Positions 24,829 through 35,106 of a stretch of 64,000 bases of DNA are shown piece by piece. The stretch's first letter is position 1. Every line of letters begins with the position of its first letter. Source of the stretch: Marinimicrobium alkaliphilum (lineage in GTDB: Bacteria; Pseudomonadota; Gammaproteobacteria; Pseudomonadales; Cellvibrionaceae); NCBI RefSeq assembly GCF_003259155.1, contig NZ_QGMQ01000002.1, positions 1 to 64,000 on the forward strand, in the 5' to 3' direction. Below the pieces are notes generated by a model. The model was not told the DNA's origin. It did not search any database and saw only the letters and a list, made by a program, of their open reading frames with translations. A program made the position numbers and the translations under genes.

Positions 24829-25309
24829 ATTATTGGACCACCCTGGTTATGGCTATTGTAGCGACGATTGAATCGGACGCCGGCCGCGGGTGAGCAGGCT
24901 GGCGCATGGTATTAAAGTAATATTATATCACTATAAAGTTGAGGTCGAGAATCCGGTAAAAGAAATATTTCCAGGCGCCATGATTACGCAATCTTATGGT
25001 CTCTTGAACTATTATAGTATTAACGGTTTGTGGCGCATTTATTATCGCTATATGAAGCGGGTAACTGCCTGTTTTTAGGATAGAAAAGCCCCTTCTGACA
25101 GCTGTTGACGGGGCATCAGTCCATGTTGGGAGAGAGTATTTGTGGGATTATAGGGGGTAAAAAAAGTGTTTGACAATACAATTGTCGTACAATAATATTA
25201 AATTGCTTCCTAGCAAAAATAATCAAATGGCCCCGCTAGCTGAAGTCGTACTAATAAAACTAAAGCAGTGGGGTGTAATGCGTAAAATCCCGAGGGGAGT
25301 TCCACTACT
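24829..25309. promoter_or_regulatory. Divergent control region between symporter and TonB receptor
   Basis: This stretch is much more AT-rich than its surroundings. On the minus strand a TATAAT (24927-24922) within a partial operator-like dyad could drive the symporter. On the plus strand TTGACA..TAATAT (25170-25198) should drive the receptor, with the operator core ATTGTCGTACAAT between the two boxes. An in-frame run from ATG 25225 overlaps the receptor start but has no ribosome site, so I do not call it a gene. Confidence 0.6.
25170..25198 (+). promoter_or_regulatory. Promoter with embedded operator for the TonB receptor
   Basis: TTGACA (25170-25175), a 17-bp spacer and TAATAT (25193-25198) form a near-ideal sigma70 promoter. 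ATTGT-CGT-ACAAT (25181-25193) fills the spacer and matches both half-sites of the operator at 3554-3570. Confidence 0.68.
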
Positions 25310-28147
25310 ATGTTCAAGCGTACACTTTTAAGCAGCAGTGTTGCCGCCGTGGTCGCGCTGGCCGCACAACCCACCTTTGCCCAAGACGAGGCAATTCTCG
25401 AAGAAGTGATCGTGACGGGTATCCGGGGTAGTCTTAACCGGGCGATCGATATCAAGCGCGACTCAATGTCAGTCGTAGACTCTATCGTGGCCGAAGATAT
25501 CGGCAAGCTGCCCGACAACAACGTGGTCGAGTCCTTGCAGCGTGTTGCCGGTGTTCAAGTCACCGATCGCGGCACCGGTGAAGTCAACGCCGTACTCATT
25601 CGTGGTTTGCCCGATGTCAGTACCACAGTCAATGGTCGCACCATGTTTACCGGCACTGGTCGCGCGTTGGCGCTGGCGGATATCCCTTCGACCCTGGTAT
25701 CGCGTATTGATGTGAGCAAAAGCCGCTCTGCGGACCAGTATGAGAACGGTATTGCCGGTACTATTGACGTGCGCACCTTCCGTCCTTTCGATTTTGATGG
25801 TTCCCGCGTATCTCTGGCGGGACGCGCCATTCACCAGGAGCGTGCGGAAACCACCGATCCCGTTCTCAGCGCACTGTTCAGCAACCGCTGGGAAACCAAC
25901 GCGGGTGAGTTTGGTGCTCTCCTTAATGTCTCCACTGCCAAGACCCGCTACCGCGATCAGACCATGAATGCCGGGGCGGCGATGCCGTTCTTTACCGAAA
26001 ATCCTGCATCGGGTTTTGCTCCCCTGGAAATCATCCGCCCTGATACTGGCGGTGGGACTGTTTGGGAGCCGGGCCTCGATCGCGGCCTGCCCACGGCACC
26101 GGGCTCAACCCTGGTCGTGGCCGGCGAGGAAGTGCCCTACTACTTGGCTCGCGATGCACTTATCATCAATGACTTTACCGGTGAGCGTGAGCGCCACGGG
26201 GCTAATCTCTCTCTCCAGTTTGCACCTAACGATCGCACTGAGTACACCTTTGAGGCCTTCTACAACGGTTTCCGTAACGAGAGCTTCAACAATATGTACT
26301 TCTCGTTTGTTGACTGGTGGGGCAGCCTCGGCGGATTGGTCGACGATCGCGATGAGTTTGACAGTATTAGCGATACCTTCAACCTGTATCCGGGCACCAA
26401 CATTATCCGCGATCGTACCATTCGTGACGGGTTCAACTTTACCAGTGGTGACTATAGCCGCGGGAAGACCGACAGCTACCTGTTTGCATTGGGCGGTAAG
26501 TGGGAGCTTACTGATAACCTGAATATCGAATCTGAGATCGTTTACCAGCAGAGTGATTTCGAAACCCAGTTCTTCGCCATGCGTGGGGAGTCCGTGCGGC
26601 CAGAAATTCGGGCAAACTTCGATGGTCGGCCAGGTATCGAATTCTTTGAGTACGATGGTACGCCCAAGGATCTCACTGATCCGAGCGAGTACGCGATGGG
26701 CCCGATCTGGAATAACGCGGGTGAAGACTCCGGTGAGGCGATGACCTTTACCGTTGATGGTGAGTACTGGACCGATATCGAGTTCCTGCCTCGCGTTGCC
26801 TTTGGTTTCCGTTGGGATGATCGTAATACCGCGACCAGACTTCGCGAACAGGCCTCAAACCGCGGTTGTGAAGCGGCCGTCAATGACCCGGATCGGGAGA
26901 CCAGTGCCGATATCGCTCTGTGTGACTTTGCGTCCTACGACGACGGTCTGCACCATATCAACAGCGACTTCATGAAAGGTCGGGCAACGGCACCGCGCAG
27001 CTGGGTTGTGGCCAGCGGGCCCTACCTGCGGGATAACCGGGACTCGTTCCTGAATCTTTACGATATGCCTACAGATGTGGCTATGCGTCAGACCTTTGAG
27101 GTCGATGAGCGCAACGCAGCCCTTTACGCGACGGCGGACTTTGAAACGCATGTGGCCGGTCGTCTGCTGGATGGTCAGGTTGGCTTGCGCTATGTCGATG
27201 TTGAGACCGACAACGTCTTTTTCGATCAGGCGGGCAATCCTACGACTGAATCCACCACCACCAACAGCGAAATGTTGCCCAGCTTGATGTTGCGTTATCA
27301 CATCAACGATGAGTGGTTGTTGCGTGCAGCTTACAGCGAAACCTTGCGCATGCCCGGGTTTAACGACCTGAACCCCAATATCACTTACAACGATGATTTG
27401 AGTAATGTTGGCTACGGTACGGCAAACAGTGGTAACGCCAATCTGGCGCCGACGACGTCTCAGAACCTGGACTTGTCACTCGAGTGGTACTTTGGCGATG
27501 CCAGCTACGCTTACCTGACGTTGTTCCAGCGCAGTGTTGATGGTTTGGTGATTCCTTTCCGCGAGCGGATTCAGCCGGATGCGGATGACATCCCTGACGG
27601 TTTCCTGGTCGATACCTTTGTCTGGTCTCGTCCGGATAACGCCTCCGATGGTACGCTGCAAGGGGTTGAGTTGGGCTTCACTTACTTCCCGGAAAACCTG
27701 CCCGAGCAGCTGGACGGTCTGGGTGTAATCACCAGTGCGACCTTCCTGGATTCCGAGCAGACCATTCCGGTGTTTGATGAAACCGGCCAGCCCGATGGTG
27801 AAATGCAGGTACCCTTCTTTGGTGTATCCGATTTCTCCTACAGTATAACGGCGGCCTACGAGCGTCCGACGTTCGATGTGCGTCTGTCTTACGTCTGGCG
27901 TGATACCGCGCTCAACCGCAACGAAGCGGCGCTGTTTGCCAATCCGCTGCGTATCTATCGCCAGCCGGAAGAGAGCCTGGACTTCCAGTTCAGCTACAAC
28001 GTCACTGACGAGTTGACCGTGACCTTTGACGCCACAAACCTGACTGAGCAGTTCACTCAGGAGCGTTACGGCGACAGCGCGTACTTCTCCCACGTGAACA
28101 CCTTGTTCAGCCGCACCTTCGCTCTGGGCGCCCGTTACAGCTTCTAA
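25310..28147 (+). CDS. TonB-dependent receptor, carbohydrate type (copy 1)
   Basis: This 945-residue outer-membrane receptor of the Xanthomonas/Caulobacter carbohydrate class probably imports arabino-oligosaccharides. A signal peptide ends near residue 25 (TFAQ). The TonB box EEVIVTGIRGSL follows, then a plug with LPDNNVVESLQRVAGVQVTDRG and VLIRGLPDVSTTVNGR-type segments, and a long barrel ending in the aromatic GARYSF. It is closely similar to the receptor at 32287-35094, above all in the plug, so the pair arose by duplication. Upstream lies a strong promoter with operator; a terminator follows. Confidence 0.93.
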   Translation: MFKRTLLSSSVAAVVALAAQPTFAQDEAILEEVIVTGIRGSLNRAIDIKRDSMSVVDSIVAEDIGKLPDNNVVESLQRVAGVQVTDRGTGEVNAVLIRGLPDVSTTVNGRTMFTGTGRALALADIPSTLVSRIDVSKSRSADQYENGIAGTIDVRTFRPFDFDGSRVSLAGRAIHQERAETTDPVLSALFSNRWETNAGEFGALLNVSTAKTRYRDQTMNAGAAMPFFTENPASGFAPLEIIRPDTGGGTVWEPGLDRGLPTAPGSTLVVAGEEVPYYLARDALIINDFTGERERHGANLSLQFAPNDRTEYTFEAFYNGFRNESFNNMYFSFVDWWGSLGGLVDDRDEFDSISDTFNLYPGTNIIRDRTIRDGFNFTSGDYSRGKTDSYLFALGGKWELTDNLNIESEIVYQQSDFETQFFAMRGESVRPEIRANFDGRPGIEFFEYDGTPKDLTDPSEYAMGPIWNNAGEDSGEAMTFTVDGEYWTDIEFLPRVAFGFRWDDRNTATRLREQASNRGCEAAVNDPDRETSADIALCDFASYDDGLHHINSDFMKGRATAPRSWVVASGPYLRDNRDSFLNLYDMPTDVAMRQTFEVDERNAALYATADFETHVAGRLLDGQVGLRYVDVETDNVFFDQAGNPTTESTTTNSEMLPSLMLRYHINDEWLLRAAYSETLRMPGFNDLNPNITYNDDLSNVGYGTANSGNANLAPTTSQNLDLSLEWYFGDASYAYLTLFQRSVDGLVIPFRERIQPDADDIPDGFLVDTFVWSRPDNASDGTLQGVELGFTYFPENLPEQLDGLGVITSATFLDSEQTIPVFDETGQPDGEMQVPFFGVSDFSYSITAAYERPTFDVRLSYVWRDTALNRNEAALFANPLRIYRQPEESLDFQFSYNVTDELTVTFDATNLTEQFTQERYGDSAYFSHVNTLFSRTFALGARYSF

Positions 28148-28174
28148 GTAACGAACGACCAAGCGATTCGATCA

Positions 28175-28206
28175 AGGGGTGGCCTCTATGGGCCACCCCT
28201 TTTTTA
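28175..28206 (+). terminator. Rho-independent terminator
   Basis: The stem AGGGGTGGCC/GGCCACCCCT is followed by six T residues, 28 bp after the receptor stop. The GH43/LamG gene begins 28 bp further on, so it may be expressed by partial read-through. Confidence 0.9.
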
Positions 28207-28234
28207 ATAACGATAAATTGATGGAGCATTTCTT

Positions 28235-31200
28235 ATGCAACGGGCAGCTTTATCTTTTGCGCTCCTGGCGCTACTGGGCCTGCAGGGCTGTGGTAGCAGC
28301 AGTGGCGATCGCGACACACCCGATCCCCAGCCACCGGTAGATGATACGCCGCCACCCACGTTTCCCGCGCCAACACTCGGTGTGGATGTTGAGTGGTTGC
28401 AAGATGCGGAAACCGGCTTTAACGACCTGGGTGTGCACGACCCCTCAGTGGAAATTGGTGAGGACGGCGCTTTTTATGTGGTGGGCTCACACCTGGACAC
28501 CGCGCGCTCTGAGGACCTGATTCACTGGGAGCGGGTCACCCTGATGACCTGGGACGAGTACGAAGTCATTGCCGCCGATGGTATCGATTGGAGCGGTGGT
28601 CACGTGGGTTCCTGGGCGTCGGACTTTGCCTTATTGAATGATGGCAACTACTACTTTTACTATAACCATTGCGCCCGCCCGGCAGACGGCGAATGTTTGG
28701 AGCCGCGCTCCTATCTCGGGGTGGCCAAATCCGAGTCGGGCATTCTCGGGCCCTATCAGGATCTGGGGCTGTTTTTGCGCTCCGGGCACTACGCTGATGA
28801 GAACGTTCCCGAGTACAGCGTCATCGATGAGCCCTACAACGGCTTTACTCATCCGAATGTCATTGATCCGCACACCTTCTATGACAATGACGGCAAACTC
28901 TGGATGGTCTACGGCTCCTACGCCGGCGGCATCTATATTCTCGAAATGGATGAAACCACCGGCATGGCCAATCCTGGGCAGGGCTACGGCACGCACCTGA
29001 CGGGCGGCGACTTCAGTGCGATCGAGGGCACTTACATGCTCTACAGTCCGCATACCGAGTACTATTACCTGTTCATGTCTTTTGGCGGGTACGAGTCGCA
29101 GGACGGATACAACATGCGTATCGCGCGCTCGCGTCAGCCGGATGGCCCCTTTGAGGATTACAGTGGCCAGGATATTCAGCCGGCGCGCGGCGGCTGGGGA
29201 GCCATCGAACCCTACGGTGTCAAGATCATGGGCGGCTTCGAGTTTACCAGTGACCCGGGCGACCCTTACCCGAGCCGTGGCTATCTTGCCCCCGGACACA
29301 ACTCGGCTTACTTCGACGAAGAGACAGAACAGTACTACCTGATTACCCACACCCGTTTCCCCAATCGGGGCCAGGCGCACTCAATCCGTGTGCACGAAAT
29401 GTTCGTCACCGAAGATGGCTGGTTGGCGGCTTCGCCCCACCGGTATGTGCCCATCGAGGGTGACAATATCGTGGACGGTGAAAAGCTGCCCGGGGATTAT
29501 CAGCTCATCGGTCATGACAAAGACATCAATCGCGAGGCCAAGCTTGCCGAGTATGCCACGTTGCACGCCGATGGCAGTATCACGGGCGAACGTGAAGGCA
29601 GCTACAGTCTTGAGGTGGACGAACGGAACCGGGTCACGCTCACGCTGGCAGGGCGCACCTATGAAGGTGTGGCCCGCTGGCAGTGGGATAACCGTCTGAG
29701 GGAGCTGGTGCCAGTGGTCACGGCGTTCGGACCTGACGGCGATGCACTCTGGTTGTCGCGCCTGCCCGACCGCAGTCATGCCGATGTGGTGGCAGCTATC
29801 GAAGAAGGCCTGGAGCTGCCGGACACCTTCAAAGGTACCGCACTTTCCCTGCCTACGCGGGGCACGCGCGGGGCGCAGGTCGTCTGGACATCGGACAATC
29901 CGTCGGTCATCAACCCTGACGGTTCCGTGACCCGACCCAATGTGGGCCAGGGTGATGAGACCGTGCGTCTGACGGCGACCATCACTCTGGGTGACGTCGA
30001 GCTGGTCCGCGATTTTGAAGTGACGGTGCAGGCGCGGGTACCCTATAACCTGACAGCGCACTACACCTTTGACGGCGACCTCGCCGATGTGCTGACGCAA
30101 TGGCCAGACGCGCAGACGACCGGCGACCGTATTTTTAACAGCGGGCAGGGCAGCGCCAGCTTCACCGACGGTGAGCAGGGCGAGGCGCTGGTGTTCGATG
30201 GCAGTGAGGGCGTGCGTTTGCCCGATGGCCTGATCGACAGTTACGAATACACGGTGTCGCTCTGGGTCAGGCCGACGGCGATCACCCCGTTTACGGCGCT
30301 GTTCTTTGGCACAGTGGACGAGCAGAACGAAACAGGCACGCCGGTTTCCGAGCGCTGGGTCAGCCTGTTGCCGCGCAGCTGGGACGACAACACCATGGTC
30401 TGGAGCAATAACTCAGGCGCCTGGTTTGACGGCAGCGCCGAGGAGCAGATTCCGGTCGACACCTGGACCCATCTGGCCTTTGCGGTGGAGCGTGGCCGGG
30501 TGACTTTGTACATTGACGGCGAATCGGCATTCGAAGGCGCAGGGGTGGCCGACTTCTTTACGGAATCCGTCGGCCAGTTTGCGCTCGGCGTCAACTATTG
30601 GGACACGCCTTTTGAGGGCGTGGTCGATGAGTTGAAAGTCTATGAAGCGGCGTTGACGGGTGGAGAGATTGTCGCGCTGGATGTCGAACGCTGGCCGGAG
30701 GAAGCGCTGCTCGATTCTGCTCATGAGCTTCTGACGCTCAGTGGCTTGGCCGCGGTTCAGGAGGATTTTCACCTGCCCGTTACCGGCCCCTATGCCTCGG
30801 CGATCTCGTGGGTCAGTTCCGATCCGACTGTGATTGCGGTTGAAGGCGATCGTGCGCAGGTGACCCGTCCGGGCGCAACCGCTGCGGATGCCGACGTGAC
30901 GCTGACAGCGACCATTACACTGGGTGGCGAGCAGCGCAGCAAAACTTTTGAGGCGCGGGTGCTGTCACTGGCACCGCCGGAGCCCGTGGCCAGTTTCCGT
31001 TTTGACGGCAATCTGGACGACAGCACCGGCAATTTCAATGCGGGCCAGGTGACCGGTAATCGCATCGATAACAGTGGTGGCACTCTCGGTTTTGCCGAGG
31101 GGCGGAGTGGCCAGGCGTTGCAACTGGATGGCAGCAGTGGCGTGCGCTTGCCTGATGGTCTGATCGAGGGCGACCTGTACGCGGTTTCTTTCTGGTTGCG

Positions 31201-31594
31201 GCCAGAGGCGATCAGTCAGTTCACCACCGCCTTCTTCGGTGCCGTGGCCCAGAATAGCTGGATCAGTCTTGTGCCTCAGGGCCCGGGCGCGGGCAACACC
31301 ATGCTCTGGTCCGGGGAGGCCTGGTACGATGCCGCGGCTGACCGGCGTATTGGTGTGGGGGAGTGGACCCATGTAGCGTTCAGTTACAACGGCGGTGGCA
31401 TTACCCTCTACCTGGACGGTGAACTGGCGTATGCGGGTGACAACTTCCCGAATGTGTTCGCCGGCAGTGGCGGCTACTTCGCACTGGGGGTAAACCACTG
31501 GGATACCCCCTTCCAGGGGCTGGTGGATGAACTGCTGATTTTTGACCAGCCGCTGTCGGGTTCGGATGTGGAGGCGTTGGCCTCGGCGCCGTAA
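28235..31594 (+). CDS. Large multidomain GH43 arabinanase with Ig-like and two LamG domains, lipoprotein
   Basis: The protein has 1119 residues. The lipobox LQGC (Cys19) is followed by a Pro/Asp linker. Residues about 60-410 are GH43 of the BsAbn2-like endo-arabinanase type, with acids in GVHDPSVEI, NVIDPHTFY and AIEGTYM. Residues about 415-510 match the small beta domain that follows GH43 in such arabinanases (LPGDYQLIGHD). Two Ig-like repeats (about 515-605 and 825-910, each with VVWTSDNPSVI or ISWVSSDPTVI) alternate with two LamG/concanavalin-like domains (about 610-815 and 915-1115, each with RLPDGLI and FALGVNYWDTPF-type text). The second half looks like a duplicated Ig-LamG module, probably for binding polysaccharide at the surface. 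Confidence 0.9.
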   Translation: MQRAALSFALLALLGLQGCGSSSGDRDTPDPQPPVDDTPPPTFPAPTLGVDVEWLQDAETGFNDLGVHDPSVEIGEDGAFYVVGSHLDTARSEDLIHWERVTLMTWDEYEVIAADGIDWSGGHVGSWASDFALLNDGNYYFYYNHCARPADGECLEPRSYLGVAKSESGILGPYQDLGLFLRSGHYADENVPEYSVIDEPYNGFTHPNVIDPHTFYDNDGKLWMVYGSYAGGIYILEMDETTGMANPGQGYGTHLTGGDFSAIEGTYMLYSPHTEYYYLFMSFGGYESQDGYNMRIARSRQPDGPFEDYSGQDIQPARGGWGAIEPYGVKIMGGFEFTSDPGDPYPSRGYLAPGHNSAYFDEETEQYYLITHTRFPNRGQAHSIRVHEMFVTEDGWLAASPHRYVPIEGDNIVDGEKLPGDYQLIGHDKDINREAKLAEYATLHADGSITGEREGSYSLEVDERNRVTLTLAGRTYEGVARWQWDNRLRELVPVVTAFGPDGDALWLSRLPDRSHADVVAAIEEGLELPDTFKGTALSLPTRGTRGAQVVWTSDNPSVINPDGSVTRPNVGQGDETVRLTATITLGDVELVRDFEVTVQARVPYNLTAHYTFDGDLADVLTQWPDAQTTGDRIFNSGQGSASFTDGEQGEALVFDGSEGVRLPDGLIDSYEYTVSLWVRPTAITPFTALFFGTVDEQNETGTPVSERWVSLLPRSWDDNTMVWSNNSGAWFDGSAEEQIPVDTWTHLAFAVERGRVTLYIDGESAFEGAGVADFFTESVGQFALGVNYWDTPFEGVVDELKVYEAALTGGEIVALDVERWPEEALLDSAHELLTLSGLAAVQEDFHLPVTGPYASAISWVSSDPTVIAVEGDRAQVTRPGATAADADVTLTATITLGGEQRSKTFEARVLSLAPPEPVASFRFDGNLDDSTGNFNAGQVTGNRIDNSGGTLGFAEGRSGQALQLDGSSGVRLPDGLIEGDLYAVSFWLRPEAISQFTTAFFGAVAQNSWISLVPQGPGAGNTMLWSGEAWYDAAADRRIGVGEWTHVAFSYNGGGITLYLDGELAYAGDNFPNVFAGSGGYFALGVNHWDTPFQGLVDELLIFDQPLSGSDVEALASAP

Positions 31595-31623
31595 CCCTCC
31601 GTATTGGCGCCTTGTTCGAGGTT

Positions 31624-31813
31624 GGGTGCCTCAGTGTCGGATTACGCCCCTTCGGGGCTAATCCGACCTACTCGAACGATGGCACGCTGTCCCCTGTAGG
31701 TCGGATTAGCCCCGAAGGGGCGTAATCCGACAAAACCGCAGTGCCCCCAAACAAACCACCACTTTCCACGTAGGTCGGATTAGGCGCAGCCGTAATCCGA
31801 CACCTGAGGCACC
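31624..31813. repeat. Hairpin-repeat cluster 2
   Basis: One plus-oriented hairpin (31635-31672) and two reverse-oriented ones (31697-31732, 31771-31802). The left edge GGTGCCTCAGTGTCGG and the right edge CCGACACCTGAGGCACC are inverted copies. It lies after the GH43/LamG gene. Confidence 0.88.
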
Positions 31814-32197
31814 TTCTCCCTTGTTCCCCTCTTCTTTCTTTTTGTATCACTTATGGCTCATTAATCATCTTTTCTGGCGATATATTACGAGCGGGATAAT
31901 GCCGACCCGACCCCGGTTATGCTGTCTGCGGCGTTAAGGAATGTAAAGATCATATATTAATACTTATTGATGGATGTTTTTAACCCCGCTGAACATGTAG
32001 TCATTGTGTCGACAACCGATCTTAACCCCGCGAATCACGTAATTTAACGATTTCAGTATCGACGTCCCCCGGTTTGACTCTCGCACTTATCGAAATTAGC
32101 ATCTGCATTTATATTACAAAATGCACCTAAAAGTGTATGTTTTGTGATCAATCCGGTCGGATTTGATCTGCAAGGCGGCAGACGCAGAGGATGTCGC
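31814..32197. other. Upstream region of the second TonB receptor
   Basis: AT-rich and without a recognisable gene. A half-match to the operator family (TATATTACAA, 32110-32119) and TGTGATCAAT near 32139-32148, which could be a CRP half-site, are the only control-like signals I see. No clear promoter pair stands out. Confidence 0.4.
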
Positions 32198-32290
32198 ATG
32201 ACTAATAACCGTTCAATAAATGACCTGTCTGGCAGTCTCCGAAATGAGTTCGGCCGTGCTGCCAGCAACCAAAATAGGGTTTTAGCATGA
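32198..32290 (+). CDS. Possible 30-residue leader ORF coupled to the TonB receptor
   Basis: ATG 32198 follows AGAGG at seven bases, and the TGA stop (32288-32290) overlaps the receptor ATG in ATGATG. The peptide starts MTNNRSINDLSG and has no known family. The clear ribosome site and the stop/start overlap suggest translational coupling. Against this, the other receptor lacks a similar, well-started leader, and short frames arise by chance. Confidence 0.4.
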   Translation: MTNNRSINDLSGSLRNEFGRAASNQNRVLA

Positions 32291-35094
32291 TGTTTAGAAA
32301 GAATTTGCTCAGTACTTCCATTGCCTTGACCGCCGTACTCGGCGCGAACCAGGTTGTGGCCCAGCAGCAGGAGGGCGCGATTCTCGAAGAGGTTGTCGTT
32401 ACCGGCATTCGCAGCACCCTGAACCAGGCCATCGATATCAAACGCGATTCCATGCAGGTGATGGAGTCAATTGTGGCTGAGGATATTGGTAAGCTGCCCG
32501 ACAACAACGTCGTGGAGTCCCTGCAGCGGGTCGCCGGCGTTCAGGTGACTGACCGCGGTGCCGGTGAAACCAATTCCGTACTGGTGCGCGGTCTGCCCGA
32601 TGTCAGCACCACGATCAATGGCCGTACCGTATTTACCTCAGCGGGCCGCTCGGTCGCCCTCGCGGATATTCCCTCGACCCTGGTATCTCGCATCGATGTG
32701 AGTAAGAGCCGCTCTGCACGTCACTACGAGAATGGTATTGCCGGCCAGATTGACGTGCGTACTTTCCGCCCCTTCGACTTTGACGGCCAGCGGGTATCGC
32801 TCGCCGGACGCTTTGTGCACCAGGAGCAGGCCGGTGAAACCGATCCGATTTTCAGCGCCCTGTTCAGCGATCGCTGGATTACCAATGCGGGTGAGTTTGG
32901 CGCCCTGATCAATGTCTCTCATGCGAAAACCAGCTACCGTGACCAGACCATCACCGTCGGCGCTCAAGTGCCCTTCATGTCGGAGAATCCGGTAGGGCCT
33001 TACGGGGCGTTGGAGCGGATTTTCCCCGACAACGACGCGGTTGATGAATCACCCATTTGGGAGCCGGGGCTGGATCGCGGTCTGCCCACTGCTCCGGGCT
33101 CAACTCTGCCCATTAACGGCGAGCCGGCAGAATACTATCTGTCTCGCGACGCCTACATCATGAGTGACTTTACCGGTGAGCGCGAGCGCCCCGGCGCCAA
33201 CATTGCGTTGCAGTTTGCCCCCGATGACCGCTCGGAATACACCTTCGAAGCCTTTTACAGCGGTTATCGCAATAACAGCTTCAACGCGCTGCACTTCAGC
33301 TTTGTGGATGCCTGGTGGGATCTGGCGGGTATCGCCGACGACATCACCGATACCTTCGAGTTGTACGAAGACAGCAACGTGATCCGCTCGCGCACCGTGC
33401 GCGACAACTTCTCTTTTGTCAGCGGTGACTACACCGACGAGAAAACCGACAGCTACCTGTTTGCGCTTGGTGGTGAGTGGGACCTTACGGACAACTTCAC
33501 GCTCAACTCCGAACTGGTGTATCAGGAAAGTGACTTTGAGTCTGAGTTTTTTGCCATGCGCACCGAGACCCCGCGCTACGAAACCAGCGTGGACTTTGAC
33601 GGTGCCGGTGGCATCAGCTTTGCGAACAACCCGGCAACCGACGTAGATGAAAGCGACCTGACCGACCCGAGTCAATTCGCGATGGCTGCGGTATATGACA
33701 ACGCAGCGCGCGAGTCGGGCTCCGCCTTCACCTTTACTACCGACGGCGAGCTGTGGACCGAAAATCCGTTCTTCCATACCGTCAACTTTGGTATCCGCTG
33801 GGATGAGCGCGACGCGACAGTGCACAGCCGCGAGCAAGTCGCCGACGGCCTGTGCACGGACTTCGCCGCCAATGCCGATGACTGCGCTTTCGCGGATATC
33901 GAGGGGTTGCATCACATCAACAGCGGCTTTATGTCAGGCGTTGCTGACGTTCCTCGTTCCTGGGTCACCGCTGACGCCTCCTATCTGGCAGACAACCGTG
34001 AGCACTTCCTGGGCGTTTATGATCTGGATGTAAACGACCCGATGCTGCGTGAGTTCCGTATCGATGAGCGCAACGCGGCGGCTTACGTGACCACCAACTT
34101 TGAGTTCACTCTCGGTGATCGCATGCTCGACGGTGAGCTGGGTCTGCGCTATGTCGATGTCCAAACCGACACCGCATTCGATGACCAGGAAACCGGCGAC
34201 GTGGTTTTTGGTACCACGGAAACCTCCGAGTTGTTGCCCAGCGCCATGTTCCGCTACCACCTGAGCGATGAACTGATGTTGCGTCTGGCCTACAGCGAAA
34301 CCTTGCGTATGCCGGCCTTTGGGGATCTGAATCCGACCATCCGGTACTTCGATGACATCTCTGGTGTGGGTTATGGCACGGCCGCCGGTGGCAACCCGGA
34401 CCTGCAACCCACCACTTCCGAAAATATTGACCTGTCTTTGGAGTGGTACTTTGGCAATGCGAGCTATGCCTACGCGACTCTGTTCGAGCGCCGGGTAGAC
34501 GGCTTGGTCATTCCTTTCCGCAACAGCATCCAGGCGGATATCGATGGGCAATCGGCTGACACCTACATCGTGTCTCAGCCGGAGAACGCTTCAAACGGTA
34601 AGCTTCAGGGTCTGGAACTGGGCTTCACTTACTTCCCGGAAAACCTTCCCGGCGCTTGGGATGGTCTGGGTGTGATCACCAGTGCCACTTTCCTGGACTC
34701 TGAACAGGATATCCCGGTATTGGATGATGCGGGTGAGCAGGTCGACACCGATACCTCACCGTTCTTTGGTGTGTCTGACTCGTCTTACAGCATCACGGCG
34801 GCCTACGAGCGTCCGCGCTTTGACGCGCGTCTCTCTTACATCTGGCGTGACGATGCCCTCAATCGCTACGAGGCAGCCCAGTTCGCCAACCCGCTGAGCA
34901 TCTATCGTGGCGCTGAAGAGAGTCTGGACATGCAGTTGAGCTACAGTGTTACCGATGATCTGGTGGTGACTTTTGATGCCACCAACCTCACCGAATCCAC
35001 GACCCGCGAGCGTTATGGCAACAGCCCGCTGCATAGCCACAACACCTTCCTGTACAGCCGTACCTTTGCACTGGGGGCTCGTTACAGCTTCTAA
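32287..35094 (+). CDS. TonB-dependent receptor, carbohydrate type (copy 2)
   Basis: This 935-residue outer-membrane receptor has the same plan as copy 1: a signal peptide ending near VVAQQ, TonB box EEVVVTGIRSTL, the plug and a barrel ending GARYSF. Plug segments such as IDIKRDSM and VVESLQRVAGVQVTDRG are nearly identical between copies, while outer loops differ, so the two may take different arabinan fragments. ATG 32287 is followed by ATG 32290; either could serve, with AGGG upstream. It lies between the GH43/LamG gene and the GntR regulator. Confidence 0.93.
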   Translation: MMFRKNLLSTSIALTAVLGANQVVAQQQEGAILEEVVVTGIRSTLNQAIDIKRDSMQVMESIVAEDIGKLPDNNVVESLQRVAGVQVTDRGAGETNSVLVRGLPDVSTTINGRTVFTSAGRSVALADIPSTLVSRIDVSKSRSARHYENGIAGQIDVRTFRPFDFDGQRVSLAGRFVHQEQAGETDPIFSALFSDRWITNAGEFGALINVSHAKTSYRDQTITVGAQVPFMSENPVGPYGALERIFPDNDAVDESPIWEPGLDRGLPTAPGSTLPINGEPAEYYLSRDAYIMSDFTGERERPGANIALQFAPDDRSEYTFEAFYSGYRNNSFNALHFSFVDAWWDLAGIADDITDTFELYEDSNVIRSRTVRDNFSFVSGDYTDEKTDSYLFALGGEWDLTDNFTLNSELVYQESDFESEFFAMRTETPRYETSVDFDGAGGISFANNPATDVDESDLTDPSQFAMAAVYDNAARESGSAFTFTTDGELWTENPFFHTVNFGIRWDERDATVHSREQVADGLCTDFAANADDCAFADIEGLHHINSGFMSGVADVPRSWVTADASYLADNREHFLGVYDLDVNDPMLREFRIDERNAAAYVTTNFEFTLGDRMLDGELGLRYVDVQTDTAFDDQETGDVVFGTTETSELLPSAMFRYHLSDELMLRLAYSETLRMPAFGDLNPTIRYFDDISGVGYGTAAGGNPDLQPTTSENIDLSLEWYFGNASYAYATLFERRVDGLVIPFRNSIQADIDGQSADTYIVSQPENASNGKLQGLELGFTYFPENLPGAWDGLGVITSATFLDSEQDIPVLDDAGEQVDTDTSPFFGVSDSSYSITAAYERPRFDARLSYIWRDDALNRYEAAQFANPLSIYRGAEESLDMQLSYSVTDDLVVTFDATNLTESTTRERYGNSPLHSHNTFLYSRTFALGARYSF

Positions 35095-35106
35095 ACGGGA
35101 AGGATT

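Noticed and set aside
25225-25335. Leader ORF before TonB receptor 1
   Set aside because: It overlaps the receptor start in another phase but has no ribosome binding site and ends inside the gene; unlike the leader before receptor 2 it is probably chance.
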